Source: Ananas comosus (taxonomy: Eukaryota > Streptophyta > Magnoliopsida > Poales > Bromeliaceae). Taken from it: a stretch of 64,000 nt of DNA. Shown here one piece after another: positions 1-10,141 of this stretch. The stretch lies in NCBI RefSeq assembly GCF_001540865.1, contig NC_033629.1, forward strand, positions 1,821,490-1,885,489, in the 5' to 3' direction. Within the stretch, counting starts at the first letter, position 1; each line of letters begins with the position of its first letter. Made by a program: the position numbers and the translations under genes. The notes under the pieces are model-generated. The model did not search any database, was not told the origin of the DNA, and saw only the letters and a list, made by a program, of their open reading frames with translations.

Positions 1-142
1 AGACAGCGAAGGGACGCGGATTTGTATCGGGAGCAAAGCTGAATCTTGCTAAAAGAAGATCTGGGAGTAATAAATTATTGTTTATTGCTGAGGCTGGTAC
101 AAGATTGCATGCTAAGAGCCTTTTTAGTTTTATATTAAGTTG
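1..142 (+). other. Possible 3' end of a gene cut by the window edge
   Basis: One forward frame (starting at base 3) stays open for about 46 codons, to a stop at about base 142, and is less AT-rich than what follows. Its residues (for example LNLAKRRSGSNKLLFIAEAG) match no family I recognise. It could be the last coding exon of a gene lying to the left, or chance. The open frame and the base-composition step are seen; the gene is inference. Confidence 0.2.
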
Positions 143-169
143 ATAATTAAGATTATAGTTAATGTAGTT

Positions 170-172
<3 letters not shown>

Positions 173-222
<50 letters not shown>
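173..222. repeat. (AT)n microsatellite
   Basis: Uninterrupted AT dinucleotide array of about 50 bp. The short forward ORF across it is an artefact of Tyr-Ile repeats. Confidence 0.95.
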
Positions 223-227
<5 letters not shown>

Positions 228-420
228 TTGTTTGGTTAGGGAATTTAATAATAGTGATTAAGAAGGTACTTACCTGGAGCGTTTCAAGGGAACAAGATTA
301 CGACAAATGGATTGCGCGTACTATTTATTAATTTATTTTTAACTATATTTTTAACGCATAATTATGCATTGTATAGTTCAAAGCGAGCATTTGCGTACAT
401 GCCTTAAACAATAATATATA

Positions 421-789
421 GGAAAAACTTATTTTCTCATTTTAATACCTTATAATTTAAAGTGTATAAGTTTAGTACTATACGGTTTTATTTTTCTCAT
501 TTTTTTAGTATCTCAGTTAACTCTCTCTTAAAATATATAAAAAAAAACTTTAGATATCTCTCTATGATTTATCGAGTATTCACTTTAGTAGCATATAGTA
601 TACGAATTTTTTACTTTAGTATTATGTGGTTTAATTTTCTCATTAATTTAACGAAAAAGTTAATGGGGAGGATAACAGAAAAAAAAAAAAAAGAAGAAAA
701 CCACATGATACTAAAGTAATACAGTTTAAACTGCAAGGTACTAAAATAATAACGCATTGAACTATAAGGATGATATTTGAAGTTTTTCC
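421..789. mobile_element. Degenerate fold-back MITE (same family as 9736-10138)
   Basis: The left end begins GGAAAAACTT and the right end reads AAGTTTTTCC, so the termini are inverted. Inside are repeats of the kind 'TTTAAAGTGTATAAG...TTAGTAC' on the left and 'GTACTAAA...' on the right. The better preserved copy at 9736-10138 shows the same internal motif. No coding capacity. Confidence 0.55.
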
Positions 790-820
790 TCTCGTTTTCT
801 CTCTCTCTCTCTCTCTCTCT

Positions 821-1292
821 AGGCTCCTATGTTTTCGAAAGTATGAGGTCTCAGTACTTGTAAGTTATTTTCGATGATGGGACATTCTATTCCGTGATCG
901 GTTCCGTTATATATGATTTACGCTATTGAAACTATTTAGAAACTAAATTTCACATAAAAATATCATAAAAAACAGTAATGAAAGATTCAAATTTTAAATC
1001 AGAAGCATTGATCTTGCTACTTATGTTAAGTAAAAATTTCAATTAAAATTTCATGTAATTTGAATTATTGTACACCGTTGAACTTAAAAAACGTGCCGCA
1101 TCGAATATTAAAATAGTCTTTTTTTAGACTTTTGATTACGTGGTAAATTATATTGAAAAATTATAAAATTTGATTTATACATAATTTTAGTAGTGTAGAT
1201 TATGCCTAACGGAACTTATCGTCAAATTAGATGTCCTATCATCGAAAACAACCTACAAGCACGAAAACCTCCATACTTTCGAAAGCACAAGA
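821..1292. mobile_element. Long inverted-repeat element in a (CT)n/(TG)n/(TA)n array, family A copy 1
   Basis: Bases 821-900 are an imperfect inverted copy of 1215-1292; shared blocks include TTTCGAAAGTATG, TTTTCGATGAT and 'GGTTCCGTTA'. It is flanked on the left by (CT)n and on the right by (TG)n and (TA)n. The subterminal 'cgatcggctccgtta' block and the fold-back layout are shared with 1351-1858, 22471-23022, 30584-31126 and 33071-33602. Non-coding. Confidence 0.7.
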
Positions 1293-1294
1293 GA

Positions 1295-1343
<49 letters not shown>

Positions 1344-1350
1344 ACACACA

Positions 1351-1857
1351 ATAGGGCTGTTGTGCTCTTAGTACGTAGCATGGAGGTCTCGGTGTTTGTA
1401 AGCCATTTTCGATGATTAAACTTTCGCATCGACGATTGGCTCCGTTAGACTTGATTCAACGTATTTGAAGTACTTAGAAAATAAATTTTGCCATTTTTTG
1501 ATATTATTTACCTAACGATTAAAAGGGTTCAAAATCAATAATTTTTTAATGGTTGATGCCTGCCATTTTCAAATTTAACGGTGTAGAAATATTCTAACGA
1601 GATGAAATTTTGATAAAATTTTTTATTACAGCAGGATCAATATATCTAATTGAAAATTTTAGTAATATATCTCCATTTTTCGTGAGATTTTTATTTGAGC
1701 CATTAATTTTGAACCTTTTCGATCGTTAAATAAATGATATCGAAAAACTGCAAAATTTATTCTTTACATACTTCAAAGATATATCAAGTCTAACGGAGCC
1801 GATCGTTGATTCGAAAGTTTAATCACAAAAAACAACTCTAAAGAGCATAGCAGCCTT

Positions 1858-1858
<1 letters not shown>
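1351..1858. mobile_element. Long inverted-repeat element, family A copy 2
   Basis: The left arm (from 'atagggctgttgtgctc') is inverted in the right arm (to 'gagcatagcagcc'). Subterminal blocks TTGGCTCCGTTAGACTTGA and 'tcaagtctaacggagccga' are reverse complements. (TA)n precedes it, and (CT)n then (TA)n follow, so copies 1, 2 and 3 form a series separated only by dinucleotide arrays. Confidence 0.75.
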
Positions 1859-1906
<48 letters not shown>

Positions 1907-1907
<1 letters not shown>

Positions 1908-2561
1908 GTCCAACTACTATTCTTTTAAGATGATGGAAGTCTTCATCCTCCTAAGTCGTTTTAAATGATAGAAATTTTGAATTGATTATCAAAATCGTTA
2001 AAGTTAATCTGAAATATTTAAAGTGTTTAGAAATTAAATTTTATAAAATTTAAAAATTATTATGTAGTAATTAAAGGATCACAAAATCGATAGTTTTTTA
2101 GGCCAATATAAGCTGTTTACTTGTTTAACTGTGTAGAACAATCCAAACAGCTTAAATTTTTGATAGAAAATTTTTATACTATTTAGATAACGCATGATAA
2201 CTCCGATTATGAATTGAAAATGATTAACATCTATTTTCACAAAATTATTTATTTTTAACCGTTTATTTTTCAACTTTTCAATAAACTTTTTTTTTTTTTA
2301 TAGAGATAGGTAGCACGCTATCCGTTTCGTTTATTTCATTTAGAAATAAACTTAGCTGAAAATGTGAATCAACTAGGATTCGAACTTTTCAATAAACTTG
2401 ATAACGAATTTTAAAGTATATAAAATTTAGTTTTTAGATGTATGTTATAAATACTCTACATTAATTTTAACTGTTTAGACCATCGATTCGTGATCCCTAT
2501 CATTTAAAACGACTTAGGAGGGCGAAAGCCCCCGTTCTCCTAAAAGGATAGTAGCTGAACT
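1907..2561. mobile_element. Long inverted-repeat element, family A-like copy 3, interrupted by a retroposed fragment
   Basis: 'CTCCTAAGTCGTTTTAAATG' near the left end is inverted as 'catttaaaacgacttaggag' near the right end, and both outer flanks are (TA)n. The right arm is interrupted at 2289-2382 by a SINE fragment with a 17-bp target-site duplication, so this element is older than that insertion. Confidence 0.7.
2289..2382 (-). mobile_element. 5'-truncated tRNA-derived SINE fragment with 17-bp target-site duplication
   Basis: The 17-mer AACTTTTCAATAAACTT occurs at 2272-2288 and again at 2383-2399, bracketing 94 bp that begins with poly-T (a poly-A tail on the minus strand). Read on the minus strand, it starts near the tRNA B-box-like 'CGAATCCTAGTTGATTCA', continues with 'TTTTCAGCTAAGTTTATTTC' and ends 'GGATAGCGTGCTACCTATC' plus A's. 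The fuller copy at 31805-31950 has the same order of motifs. The perfect duplication shows target-primed insertion. Confidence 0.85.
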
Positions 2562-2563
2562 TA

Positions 2564-2975
2564 TATATATATATATGTATCTATATATGTTCATGAGATA
2601 AGCGCAGGTGCAAGAAAATAAGATTTTAAGAGTCATCCATGTGAGAATTTTCACAATTTTATATATTTATAGGGGTTATGAGTGAAGACATTATATCCTA
2701 GAATGAGTGGGTGCATATCATACACCCTAAAAAGAAACGTTTGTGTAGCAGTACTCAAGAGAAAACTATTTAATTATTGGTGGAATTATAAATAAAGGCT
2801 TAATTGATTACAATTGTCTGGACGCAAACATGCAAACAAGAGTACTACTATATCTGAATTCACGTAAAGATGACTACCCTGACATTCATTTTTTGGAGCT
2901 CAAAACAAATCACCTTTCCGTAACATCAAAATAATCCGTAACAACAAAATCATCGACTTGCGTTAAACATAATTT
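2564..2975. other. AT-rich gap, no gene seen
   Basis: I see no coding region, RNA gene or clear repeat here. Confidence 0.5.
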
Positions 2976-2979
2976 ATGG

Positions 2980-3040
2980 TCGAAAGCGAAAGCAAAAGCG
3001 AAAGCGAAAGCAGAAGCGGAAGCGGAAGCGGAAGCAGAAC
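2980..3040. repeat. Hexanucleotide GCGAAA/GCGGAA minisatellite
   Basis: About ten 6-bp units alternate between GAAAGC, AAAAGC and GGAAGC. The minus-strand ORF crossing it (2910-3131) is made of Ala-Ser/Ala-Phe repeats and is not a credible protein. Confidence 0.85.
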
Positions 3041-3270
3041 AAGATGGTACCAAAAAGCTGGTGCAGATAGTGCCCTTAACCCCACAGACACTCCTGGTGA
3101 CATTATGAACAGTATGAAATAAAAGTGCCAACTAACCTAGAATGCCCTGTTACATCTTAATCGCGTGTTGGTCCAATACATGTAGCCGAACCCAAATGTA
3201 GTGAATGATTTTGATTAAATTATGAAACAGTCGCAGCAGCACATTAATTAATTATATTTGCCTCCTCTTA

Positions 3271-4360
3271 GGAGCTGTTTGGTTAGATGTAATTATAAAT
3301 ACAGTGTAATTGGAGATGTATATAGTTGAAAATACAGCAGTTACAACTACTCTGCATGCATTATGTTTGCGGGTTGGATATAATAGAAAACGCTGTAACT
3401 ATAAATAATTTGTTTGATTGCATGCAGTTGATAAATAATTTTTAAAATTTATCATTTTATATATATATATATATATGATGGTGAGATTACTTTCAGGGCC
3501 CGTTTGGTTCGAGTTATGTAATATTACAAAGTATCTCGACATATCCAGGTATCTTGGACTTTGGTGTGAGATTACTACTGATGCTGCACTAGCGCGTTTG
3601 GTTTAATGCAGTAATGTAATACTAGATTACAGTGTTTATAGCATTAATACGTTTGGTTCAATTTATAAAATTTAGTAATCTTGACATAAAAATATAGTTT
3701 TTTTCAAAATTGCTCTTGTTGTGGTCATTTGAATATTATTTTTTTACAAAAATACAATTTGCAGTAGTAAAATATAATTTGCAGTAGTAAATTAATTTAC
3801 AAAAATATAATGTGCGAGAGAGAGAAAGGGATAGAGATAGAGAGAGAGAGAGACGTGCGAGAGAGAGAGAGAGTGAGAGAAAGCGGCGTGCGAGAGAGAG
3901 GGGGGAAGGAGAGAGAGAGATGAAAATAATACTGTTAATTAGATTTGGGATTCCTAGAGAGTAAAATTGTCATTTTACGTAATATGTAGTATTAATGGAT
4001 TTCAGTAATGCAAGATACATGACCCCCCGTTAATATTTTCCATGTAATCATGTTCGATTTGTAATGCTACATTAACGACTAGATTACATAGATTAACCAA
4101 ACACAGTTATCCTAGCTGGATTGCCTGTAATCCTGCCAGGATAACTCGAACCAAACGGTTATTTTTTGTTTAAAAAATATTTAAAGAGGTAAGGTTACAT
4201 TTTGTTTAAAGTTATACTCTCCAACTGCTACAGTTGGACTTCCTCCTGCAGTTTCTACTGTAGTAGTTGGAGTTAAATATATCAAATCAAACACCGAATT
4301 TGTATTTGTATATAGTTACAACTGCCGTACAGTTACAACTACATGTAACTAAACAATCCC
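3271..4360. mobile_element. PIF/Harbinger-type (Tourist-like) MITE, split by a second element
   Basis: The left terminus GGAGCTGTTTGGTTAGATGT is preceded by TTA (3268-3270). The right terminus ACATGTAACTAAACAATCCC is followed by TTA (4361-4363). The ends are inverted and the TTA duplication is the one expected for PIF/Harbinger. Internal 'gttacaactac' motifs appear on both sides. The interior is interrupted by another inverted-repeat element at about 3498-4159. Confidence 0.75.
3498..4159. mobile_element. TIR element nested inside the 3271-4360 MITE
   Basis: Left end CCCGTTTGGTTCGAGTTAT and right end 'ataactcgaaccaaacgg' are reverse complements over about 17 bp. The centre holds (GA)n tracts. 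The target-site duplication is not clear. Being nested, it is the younger of the two. Confidence 0.7.
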
Positions 4361-4363
4361 TTA

Positions 4364-6060
4364 GATCCCTAATATTCTATATAAAAATATCTTGTGATAT
4401 CTCCATTGCCTCATCCACTTTAAAGTTATTTATGTTACTTTTTAACTATAGGAAAACCAAAAAAGACAGTAGAATCTCAATTTTAGTAGAGTCAATTGAC
4501 ATAAGTTGAAAAAAAAAACTAAACTAATTAAGCACACTAGCTATAATATATACAGTATTGAATTATTAATAATATTTTATTATATATATTTTCAAGATAT
4601 ATAAAGTATTTACAAGTTAATTAAATGAGATTAGTCGGCGAAAGTTGTAGTAATGTACATAATAATAATAATATTACTAATAAAGTATATAGTTTTGTAA
4701 AATGTACCTTAATGATGTTTACATTAAGATGGAGGATTATTTTGTAAAACCGCGACCACCCATCGCATTACTTGTTGCTAATTCTTATCCACTGCACCCA
4801 TCCCACCGTCCACAGGCTCCGTACATCTTTAACAGCAACATTTGGAACGCATCCTATACAACTCGTGCTGTACAATTTGGTACAACCGTAGACGTAGCTA
4901 ATTTTGATTGGTTCAGAAAAAAAAATTAATTATTTTTTTTTAACTGGATACAATTGTGGGTATTAAGGACTTGTTTAGTACTAGGGAGTCAAAAGAAGTT
5001 GGGATGAAACTGTTTGAATATTTGATTAATTAATTTGAGATTTTAAATAATTTAGGAGAGGACACTTTCTTTCATGTTAAGATTAGTTATATATTTTTGA
5101 ATAAAAAGATTTGTTTCGTATTTAAAGAGACACTTTTTAATCTTTTTGACTTTGCGTATATAAGTATTGAATTAGACATATGAGATTATGAGAATGTGCG
5201 AGAGAGATAATAATAACTAATATATTTGAGTAATATGATCTGCTAATATACTATTAATATTTCTAATATATTCGAGTAAGAATCGTGAGTGATAGATATG
5301 TTGTGGAGTTAGAAACTTTTTAAAGGTTTATCGGGCGAAAACTAGTATGTTTGCATCTTAGAAATAACGAGCAATTAATAAGAACTATGCATAAAGGCTC
5401 TCAAAATGATTACTAAGGTATATTTCTTTTCGATAAGACTACTCAAAAATATATATATAATTTTAATTAAAAATTTATTGTAAATAAAAATAAAAGAAGA
5501 AGGTTTAATTTTATATAATTTCTATAAATATATCAAATAGCAGATATATTTCTACAAAGTTCAACTTTTTTTATTTATTCATGTACAAATTCAGTAATAT
5601 TCATATTTATTTATCTGATTTGTTACTATTAGAATACTATTTATTTTTTAATAGAGAATAAGTGAAATAATATTTTTGTCATCACAAATATATCCCTCCA
5701 AAAGTCCAAATAGATAGAATCATGAAGAATTACTTTCTTTTTTTTTTTTCTGCCATCACAAATAATATAAGAGATAAAAAGGTCGATTTACTTCATTCAC
5801 TAATCATGATTAAATATTTTATTTATGGTTAACTATATTTTTTTCCAACGGATTCTAACAGCAGGTATATATTTGAAAACGTTAGAAATTTTGTAGGAAT
5901 AAATATAAAAAATTAAACTTTGTAAGAATATATATACTATTCAAAAAAAAATTAATCCAAGCCGTACGTAATTAATCCAAAAAAAGGAAATAGTGCGTGA
6001 GTTGAGGATGTACGAATATCCCACACCCTGGTTGTAGAGAAACCCTACTAAAATTTAATA
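4364..6060. other. AT-rich intergenic DNA, no gene seen
   Basis: Very AT-rich with short A and T runs. The 75-codon forward ORF at 4702-4929 matches nothing I know. Bases about 5505-5935 show weak inverted similarity ('gtttaattttatata...' against '...aattaaactttg') like the element at 33639-33940, so a decayed fold-back element is possible. Nothing else supported. Confidence 0.5.
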
Positions 6061-6069
6061 AGGTACCCG

Positions 6070-6077
6070 GGCCCCAC
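6070..6077. promoter_or_regulatory. TCP-type binding motif GGCCCCAC upstream of the TCP gene
   Basis: GGCCCCAC fits the published PCF/class I TCP consensus GGNCCCAC. It lies about 1.36 kb upstream of the TCP start codon and about 0.28 kb upstream of the likely TATA box. Autoregulation is only a possibility. Confidence 0.35.
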
Positions 6078-6254
6078 ATGCACAACAAAGTTGAGTTCAC
6101 ATAATAAATAAATAAATAAATAAAAGCTTAAAGCAAAAATAAAATTAAAAAAAAGGGAAAAAAGAAAATCTAAGCACCGCAATTAAGTTAACCGAGCTTG
6201 CTCCCGTCCACTACGGTCGAACACAAACAGCCTCTCCACCCAATAGGAAACGTC

Positions 6255-6260
6255 CACGTG
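6255..6260. promoter_or_regulatory. G-box CACGTG in the TCP promoter
   Basis: The palindrome CACGTG sits in the context TCCACGTGGG, about 90 bp upstream of a TATA-like TATAAAAAA (6347-6355). G-boxes bind bHLH and bZIP factors in plants. Motif seen; function inferred. Confidence 0.45.
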
Positions 6261-6346
6261 GGACTTGTTCTTGTTGGTCACACTTCACAGTGGCAATTCT
6301 GAAAATCGTTGGAATAGTAGGGGCAAGTGCGGCGGGGGATTCCGCC

Positions 6347-6355
6347 GTATAAAAA
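6347..6355 (+). promoter_or_regulatory. TATA box of the TCP gene (candidate)
   Basis: TATAAAAAA occurs just before a sharp rise in GC content and a leader-like region (6380-6570). That region ends at a splice-donor-like GAG|GTGAGT (6569-6575), so a 5'UTR intron is possible. No transcript evidence. Confidence 0.45.
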
Positions 6356-6379
6356 AGGACGGGGATCGGGCGCCGAGGG

Positions 6380-7435
6380 GGTACGGCGTAGGGTTCGGTC
6401 GTTCCCGATAAGCTCGGCGATTGCTCGAATGGGAACGAACGTCTAGGGCACCCTTTCCCGCCCCCCGTAAGCCCCTGCAAACCGCTCCCGAAACCCTAGC
6501 TGCTTCTCGCTCCGATCGGCCGCGCGAGGTGGGGAACCGGTAATGGCGGATTCGCGCGTGAGGGGATTGGAGGTGAGTTGGGAGGGCTCGAGGCGAGGGA
6601 ACCGATCGAGAGTGGTAATGTAGGTGGATGATCTCTTGGTTATCGGAAGGGAGCTGTAGATCTAGGTTTTTTTAGATCGGGAGAGGAGGAAGCTTTGGAT
6701 CGGAGGGGGCTGCGATTGAGGTGAGATGTTGATTTGTTTAACAAAGTTGAGATTTTTTCTTTCTTTTTGTTTTTGGGTGATGGGGAGCTCGGGATGTAGG
6801 TTTTTCACTTTCTCCGTGCTTCTACGTTTCAGCTGTTTCGAAAAGCTGCTTTGAGACTACGTCCACAGCTTTGTTGCATATAGCTTTGAATCTAATAAAC
6901 GCTCTTATTGATCCGTGCACTTAATTAAGCTCCCTCTACATGTGTTAGCCTTTTGCAGCTGCAGCTGCAGCTGCAGCTTCTGCTCCTGCTTCTGCTTCTG
7001 CTTCTGCGGCAGGTGGTGTACAGGTGACAGTGTTGCTGTAGAGAGAGAAAAGAGAGGGGGAGGGAAGGGAACGGCTCATCTTTACCGGGTGCAGCAGCGT
7101 ATGATGATATAGCTGTAGAAAAAAGCTGCGGCTGGGATCTGACATTTCCGGCCACAAAAGCCATCTCGAGCGTCCAAAGGCGCCTCCTTTGGTCTCTCTT
7201 TCTCTCTCTGTAAACAGTACTGAGACCTGTGTGTATCGTCATCAATGCAAAAGGACATCTCCACCGACTCCCAAAAACCCTAGCTGTAAAAAGCAGCCGA
7301 GATAAAGAAAGCTACAGCTAAGTGTCGAGAGAGGGACAGAGAGAGAGAGAGAGAGAGAGAGATCATTATAAAGGAGGTAAGCACGAGCAGAAGCAGAAGC
7401 TAAATCTGGCTCCGGCGAGGTATGAGATTGGGCGC
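6380..7435 (+). other. Probable 5' leader region of the TCP gene, with simple repeats
   Basis: GC-rich, leader-like sequence lies between the candidate TATA box and the TCP start. It contains (CTGCAG)n and (TTCTGC)n tracts at about 6955-7010 and a (GA)n tract at 7338-7362. A short ORF begins at ATG 6543 and runs straight into the donor-like GTGAGT. ORFs over the repeats are low-complexity artefacts. Confidence 0.4.
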
Positions 7436-8662
7436 ATGGAGGCGGAGGGGACCCCCACCAACGCCACCAAGCGCTCTCGGATCGCCAATGGCGGCGGCAA
7501 GGAGGAGGACGAGGACCACGGAGTTCGCCGGCGCGGCGGAGGCGGCGGCGCTGCTGCGGCGGCGGCGGCGGCGTGGGCGCACCCGTCGTCGCGGATCTAC
7601 CGCGTCTCCCGTTCCACCGGCGGTAAGGACCGGCACAGCAAGGTGTACACCGCGAAGGGCCTCCGCGACCGCCGCGTCCGGCTCTCGGTCCCCACCGCCA
7701 TCCAATTCTACGACCTCCAAGATCGCCTCGGCTTCGACCAGCCCAGCAAGGCCATCGAGTGGCTCATCAAGGCCGCCTCCGCCGCCATCGACGAGCTCCC
7801 TTCTCTCGACGGCTCCTTTCCGGATCCCCCTCCGCCTCCCCCCCGCCGCTCAATTCTCCACAATTCCGTCGCCGTCCCCGCACCAGCGCCGGAGTCCGAG
7901 GAGGCCCCCCCGCCGCCGCACCCGCAGTTCTCGAAATCCGGCTGCAGCAGCACTTCCGAGACCAGCAAAGGCTCCGTGCTTTCGCTGTCGCGCTCCGAGA
8001 GCCGGGTCAAGGCGCGGGAGCGAGCTCGCAAGCGCACCGCCAAAGATAAGGAAGACGATCCCGATCCCGATCCCGATCATCAGCACAACGAGACCTCCTT
8101 CACTGAGCTTCTCACCAGTGGCAGCGGCGGCGCACCGACGCATCTATGGCACTTGCCCGCTGCGACGAAGGCCGATTACTTCGCCCAAGAAGCTGTAAAG
8201 ACCCACCAAATTCTCCCCGCCATCGCTTCCCAATCCCAATCCCAATCCCAATCCCAATCCCCCCACTATGTAAACAACCACCCCACGTTGCCCTTCGCAA
8301 TTACGGCCGCCGCGGCGGTGTCGGACCACCAGGAGATGCAGCAATTCTCGTTCTTGCAGGATCAGGCCGTGGCGGTGGCGGCAGCTGGGGAGAGCCTCGG
8401 CTTCTCGATCACGTCAGGCCTCGCGGGTTTCAGCAGGGGGACCCTTCAGTCCAATTCAGCACCGTCCCATCAGCTTCCTCACCACCACCAGAACCTGCAG
8501 AGGTTCTCGTCTCCGGTCGACGGCTCCAGCCTGTCCTTCTTCTTCGGCGCCACCACGCAGGCCGGCTCGGCCGAGGGCCAGTTCTCGGCCGGGTTCGACA
8601 GCCGCCTGCACCTCTGGGACGGGTACCGGCATTCCGACTTGAAGGGCAAAGGGAAGAACTGA
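7436..8662 (+). CDS. TCP2-like CIN-class TCP transcription factor (miR319 target)
   Basis: Single coding exon, 408 aa from ATG 7436. The frame stays open upstream to 7322 but has no earlier in-frame ATG. The bHLH-like TCP domain spans about residues 60-120 ([17 protein letters not shown] basic part, then the helix segments [20 protein letters not shown]). A Ser-rich stretch ([18 protein letters not shown]) leads into an Arg-rich R domain (about 187-204, [13 protein letters not shown]), which with SFTELLTSG and the C-terminal [12 protein letters not shown] resembles the Arabidopsis TCP2/TCP24 branch. CIN TCPs are nuclear factors that promote the exit from proliferation in leaves and flowers. 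Residues 334-340 (RGTLQSN) are encoded by the miR319 site. Poly-Ala, poly-Pro and Gln-Ser repeats reflect GC-rich and CCCAAT-type repeats. An out-of-frame ATG lies 14 bp upstream (7422). Confidence 0.93.
   Translation: MEAEGTPTNATKRSRIANGGGKEEDEDHGVRRRGGGGGAAAAAAAAWAHPSSRIYRVSRSTGGKDRHSKVYTAKGLRDRRVRLSVPTAIQFYDLQDRLGFDQPSKAIEWLIKAASAAIDELPSLDGSFPDPPPPPPRRSILHNSVAVPAPAPESEEAPPPPHPQFSKSGCSSTSETSKGSVLSLSRSESRVKARERARKRTAKDKEDDPDPDPDHQHNETSFTELLTSGSGGAPTHLWHLPAATKADYFAQEAVKTHQILPAIASQSQSQSQSQSPHYVNNHPTLPFAITAAAAVSDHQEMQQFSFLQDQAVAVAAAGESLGFSITSGLAGFSRGTLQSNSAPSHQLPHHHQNLQRFSSPVDGSSLSFFFGATTQAGSAEGQFSAGFDSRLHLWDGYRHSDLKGKGKN
8435..8454 (+). promoter_or_regulatory. miR319 target site within the TCP coding sequence
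   Basis: AGGGGGACCCTTCAGTCCAA pairs with plant miR319 perfectly over the miRNA seed side (CCCTTCAGTCCAA), with mismatches toward the miRNA 3' end, as in known CIN-TCP targets. It encodes the conserved RGTLQSN. Cleavage by miR319 is well established for this TCP branch. Confidence 0.92.
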
Positions 8663-9735
8663 AATCCTTGCTGGTAATTAAGAACCTTTTCTCTCATTTT
8701 CGTTCAGCTTTGCCACCTTCATATGTACAATGCTTGAGTACTTGTGTTAGTTTAGTTAGTCTCCTTCATTACCAATTTGTTTAACTTTAAGCACTTGTCT
8801 CTCTTTCTCTCTCTCTTTTAATGAGATGTTTAAATAAGTTGTGTGCTTGTTTGTCCTGAGGTTGCCTTTTGTCTTTGATTGCATCTTGGACTCTATTACT
8901 ACTACTAGCTTGTTCACTTTATTATTAAATTATTATAGAGTAGGGGGCAAAAAAGTTGCTATTAGTTATTACTACTGTTCACTAACATTACTACTACCCA
9001 TTAGGTGGTGATTACTGTAGCCCTATCTCTATTTTGCTAGCATTATCTTAAGTTTGAATTGTTTCAGGACCTGCTAAAATTTTGTGAGAGAGAAGGCTAT
9101 AAACAGAAATTATCTATCTGTAGAATGGAGAACTGGAATAGCTGCAATAAGGTATGATTATTGGAGAAGAGTAAATAATAATTTTTGCGAAGATATGTTA
9201 GAAAGGAGGAAGAATAGGAAGAAATAGAGAGATATGTGTTCAAACCCTCTTTATTTATAGAGTTCATAGATTCATTATGCATGTTCTCAACTGTCATATC
9301 TAAAGCATTTTTCAGGTAGCTAAACTAATACTTAGTTTCTGTGTTTTTTTTTTTTTTTTTTTTTTTTTCTGTTTCATGAATAAATAGATATTGGGCTAAG
9401 CAATTTATTCATGATAAAATCAGTTCGCCCAAACACAAAAATGTATAAATACTCAATTCTACTAGTAGTGTACAGGTCTTTTACCCATTTTTTGATTTCT
9501 TGTATCATGAATAGATTGCGAGTCAGCTCAACATTAGCAAACATCTAGTTATTAATGAGTTAGGCAAACATTTTATTCCAAGATTTTCGCCACATTAGAG
9601 GAAATGTTGCAAAAAGGAGTAGATTCTGTGCACCTTACAGATGCTTCAATTGTAATACTTCTGAGTAACTGCTATATTTTGTTAGAGCTTCTATAGGAAG
9701 ACTTTCTTTGTGATGAATTAAGTAAATAATAATAA
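8663..9735 (+). other. 3' region of the TCP gene
   Basis: Immediately after the stop is a donor-like CTG|GTAATT (8669-8676). Leader-like, less AT-rich sequence with acceptor-like CAGs reappears at 11460-11740. A spliced 3'UTR spanning this stretch is therefore possible. No other gene is seen; a poly-T run lies at 9347-9368. Confidence 0.3.
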
Positions 9736-10138
9736 GGGAAAACTTCAAAAACCTCCCCTGTGGTTTCGCACTTTTTCATTTTAGTACCCTGTGGTTTAAA
9801 GTGTATCAAGTTAGTACCCTGTGGTTTCTCACTTTATCACTTTAGTACCTTGTGGTTTAAAGTGTATCAAGTTAGTATTCTGTGGTTTTATTTTTATTTC
9901 AAGTTAGTACCCTGTGATTTTATTTTTGTATTAAGTTAGTACCTTGTGGTTTTTAAACCACAGGGTACTAAAGTGATAAAGTGCGAAACCACAGGGTACT
10001 AACTTGATACACTTTAAACCACAGGGTACTAAAGTAAAAAAGTGCAAAATCACATGGTACTAACTTGATACACTTTAAACCACAGGATACTAAAGTGAGA
10101 AAAAGTGAAACCACAAGGGGGGTATTTGAAGTTTGCCC
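9736..10138. mobile_element. Fold-back MITE with internal repeats, TAA target-site duplication
   Basis: Ends are inverted: GGGAAAACTTCAAA on the left, 'TTTGAAGTTTGCCC' on the right. TAA lies on both sides (9733-9735, 10139-10141). The interior repeats the unit 'ACCCTGTGGTTTAAAGTGTA' several times in one orientation, then in the opposite one, so the whole element folds on itself. It lies in the TCP 3' region. A decayed relative is at 421-789. Confidence 0.8.
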
Positions 10139-10141
10139 TAA

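Noticed and set aside
7422..8198. 258-codon forward ORF overlapping the TCP gene
   Set aside because: It is Arg/Pro/Ser low complexity, the +1 shadow of a GC-rich gene, and matches no family. I keep only the note on its ATG.
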